From Niabella pedocola (GTDB lineage: Bacteria > Bacteroidota > Bacteroidia > Chitinophagales > Chitinophagaceae): DNA of 64,000 bases. Numbering within the stretch: position 1 is the first letter of the stretch; the number at the start of each line of letters is the position of its first letter. This document shows, piece by piece, positions 40,817 to 49,656 of this stretch. The translations under genes were made by a program, and so were the position numbers. Where the stretch lies: NCBI RefSeq assembly GCF_021044425.1, contig NZ_JAJNEC010000005.1:2356001-2420000 (forward strand), read 5' to 3'. The notes beneath the pieces were generated by a model. The model was not told the origin of the DNA. It saw only the letters and a list, made by a program, of their open reading frames with translations, and did not search any database.

Positions 40817-42319
40817 TTACTCAACGCTCCAGCTGATATTACCGTCTTTTTCGTCTTTTAAAAGAATGCCGACGTCTGCCAGCTGGTTGCGGATCTTGTC
40901 AGAAGTCACAAAATCTTTCCGGCTGCGGGCCTCTTTGCGGATGTCGATCAGCAGCTGCATAACATCTTTCAGCTTTTCGTTGTCGGCGGCAGAAACGGAT
41001 GTTAATCCTAAAATGGTTTCCAGGTAGGTGTAAAATTGTTGCTGCAACAATTCAAACGTTGCTTTTGAAATATCCGTTAATGCAAGCGTTTTATCCTTGA
41101 AGCTATTGATCACCGGGGCCAGTTCAAACATATTGGCCAGCACCTTTGCGGTATTGAAGTCATCGTTCATGAATTCATCAAACTCCGTTACCAGCTTCCG
41201 CAACCGGGCGTCCAGCTCAGGGTCTGCGGCTGTTTCCTGCAGTTCGTTCCCCCGGTCTTTCAGGCGCTTTAAATTTTCATAGGCATCCCAAAGGCGTTTC
41301 AACCCTTTTTCGGAAGCCTGCAGGGCTTCATTGCTAAAGTCGAGCGTACTGCGGTAATGGCTTTGCAGAATAAAAAACCGTACCACCATCGGGTGATAGG
41401 CCTGGGTTAACAGGGGATGATCGCCGCTAAACAATTCTGTTAATTTGATCACATTGTTATAGCTCTTGCCCATCTTCCGGCCATTAATGGTGATCATATT
41501 GTTATGCATCCAGTACTTTACCGGTGCATGACCGTTGCAGATTGTACTTTGGGCAATTTCACTTTCATGGTGCGGGAACTGGAGATCCATACCACCTCCG
41601 TGGATATCAAAATGATCGCCCAGGTATTTAGTGGCCATGGCCGAGCACTCAATATGCCAGCCCGGGAATCCTTCACCCCAGGGGCTGTTCCAACGCATAA
41701 TATGTTTGGGCGGTGCCGCTTTCCATAATGCAAAATCTGCGGAATCCCGTTTCTCCTCCTGTCCTTCCAGGTCGCGGGTGGCTTCCAGCAGGTCATCTAT
41801 TTTCCGGCCGCTGAGCTTTCCATAATCATGGCCGGCGGCATATTTTTTTACATCAAAATATACAGATCCATTATTTTCATACGCGTAACCGTCTGCAATG
41901 ATCTTTTTGATCATTTCGATCTGTTCCACAATATGACCGGTTGCGGTAGGTTCGATGGACGGCGGAATGGTATTGAAAAGATTCATGGCCCAGTGAAACA
42001 GGTTGGTATACTTCTGCACCAGTTCCATCGGTTCCAGTTTTTCCAGTACGGCCTTGCTGGAGATTTTATCCTCTGCTTCCCGGCCCTCTTCTTCAAAATG
42101 CCCTGCATCGGTAATATTACGTACATAGCGTACTTTATAACCCAGGTATTGCAGGTAACGGAATACCACATCAAATGTAATATAAGGACGGGCATGCCCC
42201 AGGTGACTCTCACCGCTTACCGTTGGCCCGCAAACATACATTCCTACATAGCCCGGCGTAATCGGTTCAAACACTTCTTTCTGGCGCGAATAGGAATTAT
42301 GTAGTTTAAGTGTACTCAT
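40817..42319 (-). CDS. cysS: Cysteine--tRNA ligase
   Basis: A 500-residue class I aminoacyl-tRNA synthetase charging tRNA-Cys. The HIGH motif is HLGH (39-42) after the zinc cysteine of VCGPTV; GWHIECSAM and HHESEIAQ supply further zinc ligands; the KMSKS motif reads KMGKSYNNVI. The C-terminal helical anticodon domain ends DEKDGNISWSVE. A TATATTTG -7 box lies just upstream on the minus strand (42347-42340). Length and motifs match the family closely. Confidence 0.97.
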   Translation of the reverse strand: MSTLKLHNSYSRQKEVFEPITPGYVGMYVCGPTVSGESHLGHARPYITFDVVFRYLQYLGYKVRYVRNITDAGHFEEEGREAEDKISSKAVLEKLEPMELVQKYTNLFHWAMNLFNTIPPSIEPTATGHIVEQIEMIKKIIADGYAYENNGSVYFDVKKYAAGHDYGKLSGRKIDDLLEATRDLEGQEEKRDSADFALWKAAPPKHIMRWNSPWGEGFPGWHIECSAMATKYLGDHFDIHGGGMDLQFPHHESEIAQSTICNGHAPVKYWMHNNMITINGRKMGKSYNNVIKLTELFSGDHPLLTQAYHPMVVRFFILQSHYRSTLDFSNEALQASEKGLKRLWDAYENLKRLKDRGNELQETAADPELDARLRKLVTEFDEFMNDDFNTAKVLANMFELAPVINSFKDKTLALTDISKATFELLQQQFYTYLETILGLTSVSAADNEKLKDVMQLLIDIRKEARSRKDFVTSDKIRNQLADVGILLKDEKDGNISWSVE

Positions 42320-42339
42320 ACCATCTTTTTGTAAGATTA

Positions 42340-42347
42340 CAAATATA
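42340..42347 (-). promoter_or_regulatory. -7 box TATATTTG upstream of cysS
   Basis: An exact TAnnTTTG match on the minus strand, about 20 bases before the cysS ATG. The rest of 42320-42524 has no supported gene. Confidence 0.55.
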
Positions 42348-42524
42348 AAGGAGGTGGCTGGTATTTAGCCGGGGATGGATAAAAAGAAAAATGCATATGC
42401 CCCGGGGCGGGATCTGTTAAACCGGCGCAAATTCATTATCCGGAGCCGTTTATCCGGCCGTTGCCCGGTCAAAAGAGACCCGCTGGAAGCCCTGGTTAAC
42501 AAAAGAATGCCGGCGTCGCTGCAG

Positions 42525-43649
42525 CTAATCGGAACCTGGGGTTAACTGCATATCACAAACCATCATGTAATGATCCGAGTAATTGGTCGTTACCCGTTTG
42601 ATCTGGTCGATCCTGAACCGGTCGTCGGTAAAAATATAATCAATCCGGAGTGTGGGGGAAAGGGAATTATAGGTTCTGCCGATCCCCAATCCCTTTTTAA
42701 GGAAAGCGTCGTGCATACTGCCCTTAACCGTGTGGTAGGTATAGGAGTTGGGCACATCGTTGAGGTCTCCGCAAAAGATGGTGGGATTGGGACTGTTCTT
42801 TAGTATTTCGGGCATCATATCGGCCTGTATGCTCCGGTGCTGGATGGCGGTCCGCAGCTTCGTAAAGATATAAAACGCATTACTGATAATGTTTCCCCTG
42901 GCCTTTTTGAGGGCCTCGATCTTGGAAATATCCTCCTTCCGGAACTGGTTCGATTGAAGATGGGTGGTGTATACCCGGAACAGCTGTGTTCCTTTTTTTA
43001 TGTCAACAAATAACAGGGCTTCGGGCAATGTAGGCCGCGGATAGCGGATGATGCCGGTGTCGATGATGGGAAACCGGCTGAAAATAACGCTGCCATTGAA
43101 TAACCGGTCGCCATCCCAATCGTGCGAATAATAAAAGTAGGGATAGCCGAGCCCTTTGCTTACGGCTACGATATTATTATACCAGTCTGGGTTGATGGAA
43201 GAACTGAATTCCTGGAAACATAAAATATCTGCGTTCGTAGACTTGATCTGTTGCAGCATTTTATAACGCGTTTGGCTGCCTTTGTTGTTGTTGACCACCA
43301 TTTCTACAAAGCGTGCCACGTTCCAGGTAACAATGCGGATATGGTCTGCTTTCTTTTCCTGTTGGAAGGGCTTTTTAAGATTAAAGGCAAAAAAGTTGGT
43401 GATAGCGCCTCCCCCCAGTATCAATGCTGCTGCGGAGATCAGGGCCCATTGCTTTTTTACAAAGAGCCACCAGCCTAAAAAGGCAAGCACCAGTAACAGT
43501 AAAAAAGGAAAACCCAGACTGAAAAGATAAAGCACCGGCCAGTCCATAGGACTGATATAGGCCGCCAGACAAGCCAATAAGAAAAAGAGGACCACCAAAA
43601 TATTGATGCCCAGTAAAACCTTATTGCTGATTTTTGCAAAAACGCTCAT
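42525..43649 (-). CDS. Membrane-anchored endonuclease/exonuclease/phosphatase-family protein
   Basis: A 374-residue protein. Three membrane helices occupy about residues 10-90 (GINILVVLFFLLACLAAYI, PVLYLFSLGFPFLLLLVLAFL, ALISAAALILGGG). The EEP catalytic domain follows: RIVTWNVARF, LCFQEFSS (metal Glu), TTHLQSNQF, CGDLNDVPNSYTY (Asp/Asn) and YSDHYMMVCD (final His). EEP enzymes cut phosphodiester or phosphomonoester bonds in nucleic acids, lipids or inositol phosphates. The substrate is unknown; the domain likely faces the periplasm. Confidence 0.9.
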   Translation of the reverse strand: MSVFAKISNKVLLGINILVVLFFLLACLAAYISPMDWPVLYLFSLGFPFLLLLVLAFLGWWLFVKKQWALISAAALILGGGAITNFFAFNLKKPFQQEKKADHIRIVTWNVARFVEMVVNNNKGSQTRYKMLQQIKSTNADILCFQEFSSSINPDWYNNIVAVSKGLGYPYFYYSHDWDGDRLFNGSVIFSRFPIIDTGIIRYPRPTLPEALLFVDIKKGTQLFRVYTTHLQSNQFRKEDISKIEALKKARGNIISNAFYIFTKLRTAIQHRSIQADMMPEILKNSPNPTIFCGDLNDVPNSYTYHTVKGSMHDAFLKKGLGIGRTYNSLSPTLRIDYIFTDDRFRIDQIKRVTTNYSDHYMMVCDMQLTPGSD

Positions 43650-43720
43650 CTACGGATTCTTTCAACCCGAAAGATAATTAAGTTATCTGCAAACTGGTAA
43701 AAACCCGGGAACGATTTTAC

Positions 43721-44659
43721 CTATTTACTTCTAAAATCTTCCTGGCTGGCGCGGTTTAAAAAATCTTTTTCTTCTTGTGTAAGCGTTTCATAACCACCGG
43801 ATTGATTCATCTTGTCTAAAATAGCATCCAGGCGCTGCTGGGTAAGCCGGGCGGTTTTTGTAAAGGGCTCTCCGGATGTTTTATAAAAATAAGTATCCTT
43901 TATTTTTTTCCGGTTTTCCGACTTTTCGGGATTAAACAGGTTGATGAACCAGTCGTATACGCGGTTCATCCACTCGCTTCCGTCGTAGCCTTTTCTTAAA
44001 AGATAAATGAACAGAAAACCCGTAAGGGCCCCGGTAAGCTGGGAAAAGTAAAGAGCGGGTACGCCGGGAGGAATGGTTGCAAAATCGATCACCGTATAAA
44101 TCAGCGTGATGATCCACAGCGAAATGCCTCCATTCAGCATGGGCAGCAACTTGTAATTGGGCGAAATGGTTGTTGCAGCGGCTGCAATGGCAAGGATGCA
44201 GGCCCCGGATCCGCTGAAATAAGGGAACGCATGTGTTTCGGGGTGCATGGATTTGCAAACAAAAACATATACCAGGCCGGATAATACCGTGGAATAGATA
44301 AACAAAGGGATTAGCTTTTTATTACCGGTGATGTCGATGAAAATAAACCCAAAACACCACAGCCACAGCATATTTGCAATAAGTTCCCAAACATTTACCT
44401 GTACAAAGGAATACGTGAGGAAGGTCCAGGTTTTAGCCAGGGCCGTGCTCAATTTTGGCGATAAGGCAATGGTGCTCAGGATGTGCTCATTAAAATAACC
44501 GGCTACATCTGCACCTTCTTCAAAACGCAGGTAGGTAAGCGCTTTGAAAAAAGCGAGTACCACAAACAGGATCATGCTGATCGCAATGAGTATAACCAAT
44601 GGATTTACCCGTGTTCCAAAAGACAATCGGTTGTCATAGTTTCTGTCAGAAATACCCAT
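43721..44659 (-). CDS. Rhomboid-fold membrane protein, probably inactive
   Basis: A 312-residue six- to seven-helix membrane protein of the rhomboid fold with a cytoplasmic C-terminal tail (about 225-312). The serine-bearing motif is SGSGACIL (Ser149-Gly-Ser151), roughly in place of GASGA. The histidine of the dyad is replaced: the AHLGGAITGF motif of the neighbouring rhomboid reads SQLTGALTGF here, with Gln207 in the His position. It is therefore likely a pseudoprotease. It lies 56 bases downstream of the intact rhomboid, probably a diverged duplicate. Confidence 0.8.
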   Translation of the reverse strand: MGISDRNYDNRLSFGTRVNPLVILIAISMILFVVLAFFKALTYLRFEEGADVAGYFNEHILSTIALSPKLSTALAKTWTFLTYSFVQVNVWELIANMLWLWCFGFIFIDITGNKKLIPLFIYSTVLSGLVYVFVCKSMHPETHAFPYFSGSGACILAIAAAATTISPNYKLLPMLNGGISLWIITLIYTVIDFATIPPGVPALYFSQLTGALTGFLFIYLLRKGYDGSEWMNRVYDWFINLFNPEKSENRKKIKDTYFYKTSGEPFTKTARLTQQRLDAILDKMNQSGGYETLTQEEKDFLNRASQEDFRSK

Positions 44660-44673
44660 ATCAAATACCCAAC

Positions 44674-44681
44674 AAAATTAA
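44674..44681 (-). promoter_or_regulatory. -7 box TAATTTTG upstream of the inactive rhomboid gene
   Basis: An exact TAnnTTTG match on the minus strand, 14 bases before the start of the rhomboid-fold gene. This gives the gene its own promoter in addition to any readthrough. Confidence 0.5.
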
Positions 44682-44715
44682 AGGGTTAAAAGTTGATTCG
44701 TTTTCAACGATAAAT

Positions 44716-45399
44716 TTAGTAAAAATTACGCCGGTTTGTTTTATTCCAGATTTTCAGGAGAATAAAACCGGTGATGGCACCGCCCAGGTGCGCATAATGT
44801 GCAATGGTATCACCGGAGGCACTGTACAACCCAAAAAACAGGTCGATGGCGATCAGCCCCAGAATGGCCCATTTTGCCTTTACCGGCACGGGGATGAACA
44901 TAATATACAGCTCTGTATTCGGAAAGGTCATGGCAAAGGCCACCAATACACCCATTACGGCACCGGAAGCGCCTACGGCAATGCCGCCGGTGTTTGTATA
45001 ATACTGCACAGCCAGGTGTAGTGCTGCCGAACCTAATCCGCAAATAAAATAAAAGATCAGGAACCGTTTGGCGCCCCATACATTTTCCAGGATGCGCCCG
45101 AACATCCAGAGCGTAAACATATTAAAGAGAATGTGGAAAAACATTTGCGAACCGGAGGCCGCATGGGCAAACATATGTGTGATCAGCTGGTAGGGTTTAA
45201 AGCCTTCGCCGATGGGCCAGAGGCCGAGCTTGCTGGTAAGAAAACCTTCCGTATCCATGGCCCCGCCGATCATGATCACCGACTGCCCGTACTTATTGTC
45301 GAATATCAGCTGCGCTACCCAAACCACCACGTTAATGGCGATGAGGTATTTAATAGCGGGAGGAAACTTTTCGGCGGGTCTTGTAAAGTATGAACTCAT
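44716..45399 (-). CDS. Rhomboid-family intramembrane serine protease
   Basis: A 227-residue six-helix rhomboid. The catalytic dyad is intact: Ser145 in VGASGAVMG and His204 in HYAHLGGAITGF. The conserved HILFNMFTLWMFG block (helix 2) and N-terminal loop are present. Rhomboids cut single-pass membrane proteins inside the bilayer. It lies just downstream of rlmD (26 bases) and upstream of a degenerate paralogue. The physiological substrate is unknown. Confidence 0.95.
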   Translation of the reverse strand: MSSYFTRPAEKFPPAIKYLIAINVVVWVAQLIFDNKYGQSVIMIGGAMDTEGFLTSKLGLWPIGEGFKPYQLITHMFAHAASGSQMFFHILFNMFTLWMFGRILENVWGAKRFLIFYFICGLGSAALHLAVQYYTNTGGIAVGASGAVMGVLVAFAMTFPNTELYIMFIPVPVKAKWAILGLIAIDLFFGLYSASGDTIAHYAHLGGAITGFILLKIWNKTNRRNFY

Positions 45400-45424
45400 G
45401 AATGATATTATAATTAAATTAGGC

Positions 45425-46858
45425 TCAGGACCGGAGTTTTAGTTGCACTACGTTCTCAATATGCAGGGTGTGCGGAAACATATCTACCGGCTGAATTTTT
45501 GTAACCTCATATTTTTCGTTCAATAATGCCAGATCTCTTGCCTGGGTTGCGGGGTTGCAGCTCACATACACCACAATGGGGGCGGCCATTTCATTGATCT
45601 TCTGCACCAGCTTCTCATGCATGCCCGCCCTGGGCGGATCGGTTACTATAACATCCGGACGCCCGTGTTGTTCAAAAAAAGCATCGGAGCAGATATCGAT
45701 CACGTCGCCGGCATAAAAATGCGTCTTTTCCAGGCCATTCAACGCCGCGTTTTCACGGGCATCGTCAATGGCGGCTTCAATAACCTCCACTCCGATCACC
45801 TTGCCGGCCTTCTGGCTGCAGAAGATGCCAATGCTTCCGGTACCGCAATATAAGTCGTAAAGGGTTTCATTGCCTGTAAGCTCTGCAAACTCCCGGGTTA
45901 CCCGGTACAGCTCGGTGGCCTGGGCCGTATTGGTTTGAAAAAAGGATTTGGGACCGATCTTAAACCGGTACTGGTCCAATTGCTCGGTTACATAGCCCGG
46001 TCCGTACCAGGTCACGGGCTCCAGGTCGTGCAAACTGTCATTCCTTTTGGTATTAATGGTATACAGCAGCGTGGTGATCTGCGGAAATTGCGCCCGGAGG
46101 TGGTTTAAGATCTTTTCCCGTTTTTCAGGGTCATCTTCCCCCATTACCAGGTTTACCATCAGTTCCCCGGTGTTACAAAGGCGTACCTGCATGGTTCGTA
46201 AAAATCCGGTGTGCTGGCGGAGATCATAAAAAGAATACTGATGTTCCAGAGCAAAGGCTTTTATGGCCAGGCGGATGGCATTGGTAGGTTCTTCCTGTAA
46301 ATGACAGGTATGAATGTCAACGATCTTATCCCAGAAGCCCTTGGCATGAAAACCGGCAACGCCCTGTTTCCCGTACTCATGTGGGTTGATGCCCTGTTCT
46401 TTCAGTGCATGGAATTGTTCCTTGGGCATAAACAGCTCGGTTCCGAAGGTATATTCAATTTTATTGCGGTACCTCCGGGTTTTAGCAGCCCCCAGTATGG
46501 GTTGAATTTCCGGGAGGGGGATTTTTCCGATGCGTTGCAGGTTGTCTTTTACCTGCTGGTGCTTATATTGCTGTTGTTTTTCGTAGGGCAGCATCTGCCA
46601 CTGGCATCCGCCGCAAACGCCAAAATGTTCGCAAAAAGGCTCAGTGCGCTCGGGGGAATAGGATCTGAAGGCAATGGGATGTCCTTCTGCCCAGTCCTTT
46701 TTGTTTTTACCCAACCGGATATCGACTACATCACCGGGAACCACCTGTTCCACAAAGATCACTTTCCCCTCCACCCGGGCAATAGACCTTCCTTCGGCGG
46801 CATAGTCCTCGATCCGGATATTTTCAAGAACAATATTTTTCTTCTTTTTACGAGCCAT
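45425..46858 (-). CDS. rlmD: 23S rRNA (uracil-C5)-methyltransferase, RlmD/RumA type
   Basis: A 477-residue enzyme. An N-terminal TRAM RNA-binding domain (about 1-65) precedes a [4Fe-4S] cluster motif (CEHFGVCGGCQW plus CHLQEEP) and a SAM-binding class I methyltransferase fold (LYDLYCGTGSIGIF). The catalytic cysteine lies in VSCNPATQARDL and the proton-removing region in VTDPPRAG. These enzymes make m5U in 23S rRNA. RlmD (U1939) is the best match in length, but related RlmC/TrmA activity cannot be excluded. Confidence 0.92.
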   Translation of the reverse strand: MARKKKKNIVLENIRIEDYAAEGRSIARVEGKVIFVEQVVPGDVVDIRLGKNKKDWAEGHPIAFRSYSPERTEPFCEHFGVCGGCQWQMLPYEKQQQYKHQQVKDNLQRIGKIPLPEIQPILGAAKTRRYRNKIEYTFGTELFMPKEQFHALKEQGINPHEYGKQGVAGFHAKGFWDKIVDIHTCHLQEEPTNAIRLAIKAFALEHQYSFYDLRQHTGFLRTMQVRLCNTGELMVNLVMGEDDPEKREKILNHLRAQFPQITTLLYTINTKRNDSLHDLEPVTWYGPGYVTEQLDQYRFKIGPKSFFQTNTAQATELYRVTREFAELTGNETLYDLYCGTGSIGIFCSQKAGKVIGVEVIEAAIDDARENAALNGLEKTHFYAGDVIDICSDAFFEQHGRPDVIVTDPPRAGMHEKLVQKINEMAAPIVVYVSCNPATQARDLALLNEKYEVTKIQPVDMFPHTLHIENVVQLKLRS

Positions 46859-46859
46859 T

Positions 46860-47162
46860 TTATAGTTGTTTTCCCTGAATGAGAACAGCCGACCGGATGG
46901 ATTGTTCCTTTAAATATAAAAATTCTTTTCGTTCTTCGTCTTCCAGGAAGCTCCTGAAATCATCCTCGGTTTCAAAGGAAACCAGGTGTATTTCATAAGG
47001 TGGTTCCGTATTTATTTCTACAAAAGCTTCGTTTTGCGGACGCAGCCGCAACAAAAGCAGGCCATTGTACTTTTTTATTAATGGAATGGCCAGCCGCTCG
47101 AAATCATGGAAAACGGCCTCGCTTCCTTCATTGATATAAATGAGTTGTGTAATAAAGATCAT
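46860..47162 (-). CDS. Small DUF1330-like alpha/beta-barrel protein
   Basis: A 100-residue protein with the dimeric alpha-beta barrel pattern of DUF1330: FITQLIYINEGSEAVFHDFE, LRLRPQNEAFVEI, EIHLVSFETEDDFRSFLED and LKEQSIRSAVLIQG. It sits directly (1 base) upstream of the rlmD start and is probably translated with it. Such proteins are often oxygenase-like or of unknown function. Confidence 0.7.
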   Translation of the reverse strand: MIFITQLIYINEGSEAVFHDFERLAIPLIKKYNGLLLLRLRPQNEAFVEINTEPPYEIHLVSFETEDDFRSFLEDEERKEFLYLKEQSIRSAVLIQGKQL

Positions 47163-47219
47163 CCGGACAATTCAAAAATGGCTTGTTTGCAGCTTCCTGG
47201 TTGCTTTCCCGCAGGAATA

Positions 47220-48170
47220 TTACAGCTCCTTTACCACGTTGCTGATGATCTGCGGCCGGCCCAGGGTATAATAATGCAGTACCGGCACTCCATTCTTTTT
47301 CAGATCCTTTGATTGCATCAGCAGCCATTCCGTACCTACACGTTCCACATCTTCATTGGTTTTACATTTCATCATTTCCTTTGAAAGATCTGTAGGCAGG
47401 TCGATATGAAAGGTTTTGGGAAGTACGTTCAGCTGTTTAAGCGTGTAAACGGGTTTTAATCCCGGTATAATGGGAACGGTGATCCCGGCCTTACGGCAGG
47501 CATCTACAAAAGCATAAAACTTGCTGTTGTCAAAAAACATCTGCGTTACAATATAATCGGCGCCCGCGTCCACTTTTGCCTTCAGGTAGGCCATATCGGT
47601 TTCCATATTGGGCGCTTCAAAATGCTTTTCCGGATAGGCGGCCACACCAATACAGAAATCTGTTTTCTGTGAATTTTTCAGATCCTCCTCCAGGTAGATC
47701 CCGTTATTGAGATCCGCCACCTGCTTTAAAAGGTCAATGGCATACGCATGACCGTCTGCCTGCGGAATAAAAGCCGTTTCATTTTTGGCGGCGTCACCGC
47801 GCAGTACCAGCACATTGTCGATACCCAGGTAATTCAGATTGATGAGCGCATCTTCTGTTTCATTAACGCTGAATCCTCCGCAGATCAGGTGCGGAACCGT
47901 ATCTACATTGTATTTATTCATGATGGCGGCGCAAATGCTTTCGGTTCCCGGCCGCTTACGTACCACTACTTTTTTAAAACTTCCATCGGGGTTCTTTTTA
48001 AAGATATGTTCGCTCCGGTGGTAGGTAACATTAATAAAAGCGGGCTTGTATTCCATTAACGGATCCAAATGGTCGTAAAGCGCTTCAATGCCCTTTCCCT
48101 TCAACGGGGGCAGTATTTCAAAAGAAATCAGTGTGTCCTTTGCATTCCTGATATGATCGATCACCTTCAT
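47220..48170 (-). CDS. metF: Methylenetetrahydrofolate reductase
   Basis: A 316-residue flavoprotein from the ATG at 48170, making 5-methyltetrahydrofolate for methionine synthesis. The TIM-barrel fold shows the family blocks FEILPPLKG (N-terminus), FINVTYHRSEH, HLICGGFSVNE, LRGDAAKNE, DFCIGVAAYPEKH, DYIVTQMFFDNSKF and PIIPGLKPV. An upstream TTG adds only three residues and is not preferred. Confidence 0.96.
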   Translation of the reverse strand: MKVIDHIRNAKDTLISFEILPPLKGKGIEALYDHLDPLMEYKPAFINVTYHRSEHIFKKNPDGSFKKVVVRKRPGTESICAAIMNKYNVDTVPHLICGGFSVNETEDALINLNYLGIDNVLVLRGDAAKNETAFIPQADGHAYAIDLLKQVADLNNGIYLEEDLKNSQKTDFCIGVAAYPEKHFEAPNMETDMAYLKAKVDAGADYIVTQMFFDNSKFYAFVDACRKAGITVPIIPGLKPVYTLKQLNVLPKTFHIDLPTDLSKEMMKCKTNEDVERVGTEWLLMQSKDLKKNGVPVLHYYTLGRPQIISNVVKEL

Positions 48171-48320
48171 AGGCTGCAAAACTAATGGAAAGATACCAGT
48201 AATGAGGTTTCAGGTTCAACGTTTCAGGCGCGGTGCCGGTTGCAGACCGTTAAAGGCTTCGGGCTAACGGCCGGCTTCAATATTTAACGGCCCCTCAACA
48301 CAATAATGTGGAAGCTTTCT

Positions 48321-48328
48321 TATTTTTG
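48321..48328 (+). promoter_or_regulatory. -7 box TATTTTTG upstream of lptB
   Basis: An exact TAnnTTTG match lying about 7 bases before the ATG at 48335. This excludes the longer upstream start and suggests a very short leader. Confidence 0.55.
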
Positions 48329-48334
48329 CCACAT

Positions 48335-49153
48335 ATGTTGATGAAAATACATACCAAGGACCTGGTAAAGCGTTACGGTGAGCGTACGGTGGTGAACCAC
48401 GTTTCTTTTGAGGTGAACCAGGGCGAAATTGTGGGATTGCTGGGTCCGAACGGTGCCGGTAAAACCACCTCTTTTTACCAGGTGGTGGGCCTGATCAAGC
48501 CGGACGAGGGGGATGTATTTTTAAATGACCAGAATATTACCAAGCTGCCGATGTATAAAAGAGCTCAGATGGGCATCGGTTACCTGCCACAGGAGGCTTC
48601 TGTTTTCCGCAAGCTGAGTGTGGAGGACAATATTTCCGCCGTACTGGAAATGACCAAGCTTCCCCGGGCTGAACAAAAGGCAAAACTGGAATCGCTGCTG
48701 GCAGAATTCCGGCTGGGCCATGTACGCAAGAGCAACGGCGACGTATTGAGCGGGGGGGAACGGAGAAGAACCGAAATTGCCCGGGCGCTGGCCGTGAACC
48801 CGAGATTTATCCTGCTGGATGAGCCCTTTGCGGGGATCGACCCCATTGCCGTGGAAGATATCCAGAGTATTGTGGCCCGCTTAAAATACAAGAATATCGG
48901 CATCCTGATCACAGACCATAACGTAAATGAAACCCTTTCGATCTGCGACCGGGCCTATTTGCTAATCGACGGAAAGATATTTGAAAAGGGTACCGCTGAA
49001 GCGCTTGCTGCCAACGAACAGGTGCGGCGACTGTACCTGGGCCGTAACTTTGAGCTGAAACGGAAGGATTACCTGCATGAGGAAGCGCAGCTGGATTCGG
49101 CTCAGGAATTGAAATCCCGGCCAGAATCCGGAACCGACACTGCCGGTCATTAG
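48335..49153 (+). CDS. lptB: LPS export ABC transporter ATP-binding protein
   Basis: A 272-residue ABC ATPase from the ATG at 48335; the next ATG (48341) gives MKIHTKDLVKRYG. It powers lipopolysaccharide transport with the LptF/G permeases. Walker A GPNGAGKTT, Q-loop GYLPQEAS, signature LSGGERRR, Walker B ILLDEPFAGID and the ITDHNV histidine switch are all present. It is characteristically longer at the C-terminus (LHEEAQLDSAQEL) than short LptB forms. It stands alone; lptC lies about 2 kb further on the opposite strand. Confidence 0.95.
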   Translation: MLMKIHTKDLVKRYGERTVVNHVSFEVNQGEIVGLLGPNGAGKTTSFYQVVGLIKPDEGDVFLNDQNITKLPMYKRAQMGIGYLPQEASVFRKLSVEDNISAVLEMTKLPRAEQKAKLESLLAEFRLGHVRKSNGDVLSGGERRRTEIARALAVNPRFILLDEPFAGIDPIAVEDIQSIVARLKYKNIGILITDHNVNETLSICDRAYLLIDGKIFEKGTAEALAANEQVRRLYLGRNFELKRKDYLHEEAQLDSAQELKSRPESGTDTAGH

Positions 49154-49168
49154 CGGTAATTTTTGGGG

Positions 49169-49453
49169 TCAGGTAGCTGCAGACGGGTCTTCCGGTGCTT
49201 CCAGTTTATGTTCCTTTGCAAATTGATGACGGTGCTCCGTAAACCTGCTGATGACTTCAGTTACCTGTTCAATAGATGTATTCACCTGTTCATGTATGTC
49301 TGGAAGTGCAAGTTCCAGCACTGATACACCAAGGTTCATATTTTCTGCTTCAATCTGTGCAATCTTTTTCAGTACCGCGGTTTCACTGTTTTTAAGATCT
49401 TCCAGCTCCCGCAGGATCTTGTCCATAGCGGTTAATTGTGCACTTTTATCCAT
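49169..49453 (-). CDS. Small helical protein of unknown function
   Basis: A 94-residue frame starting at the ATG at 49453 (10 residues more upstream from 49483). It is strongly charged and helical, with coiled-coil-like stretches (LRELEDLKNSETAVLKKIAQ, VLELALPDIHEQVNTSIEQV). No signal peptide or membrane helix. I do not recognise a family. Confidence 0.6.
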   Translation of the reverse strand: MDKSAQLTAMDKILRELEDLKNSETAVLKKIAQIEAENMNLGVSVLELALPDIHEQVNTSIEQVTEVISRFTEHRHQFAKEHKLEAPEDPSAAT

Positions 49454-49656
49454 ATACCTGTTTTTAGAATGAAGAATGATCAACCCAATGGTTGAAACAA
49501 CCCAACAGGCTCAAATAGTGTGCAAGACTGGGTGCCTGCCATGGCTTTTGCGTTTCTTTTACATATTTCGCCTGCAGTTTAATAATTAGCGGAGGAAATT
49601 TTTGGTAAAATGAGTAGCCCCAGGTGGGATTTGTACGCATAAACCAGGCAAACGGG

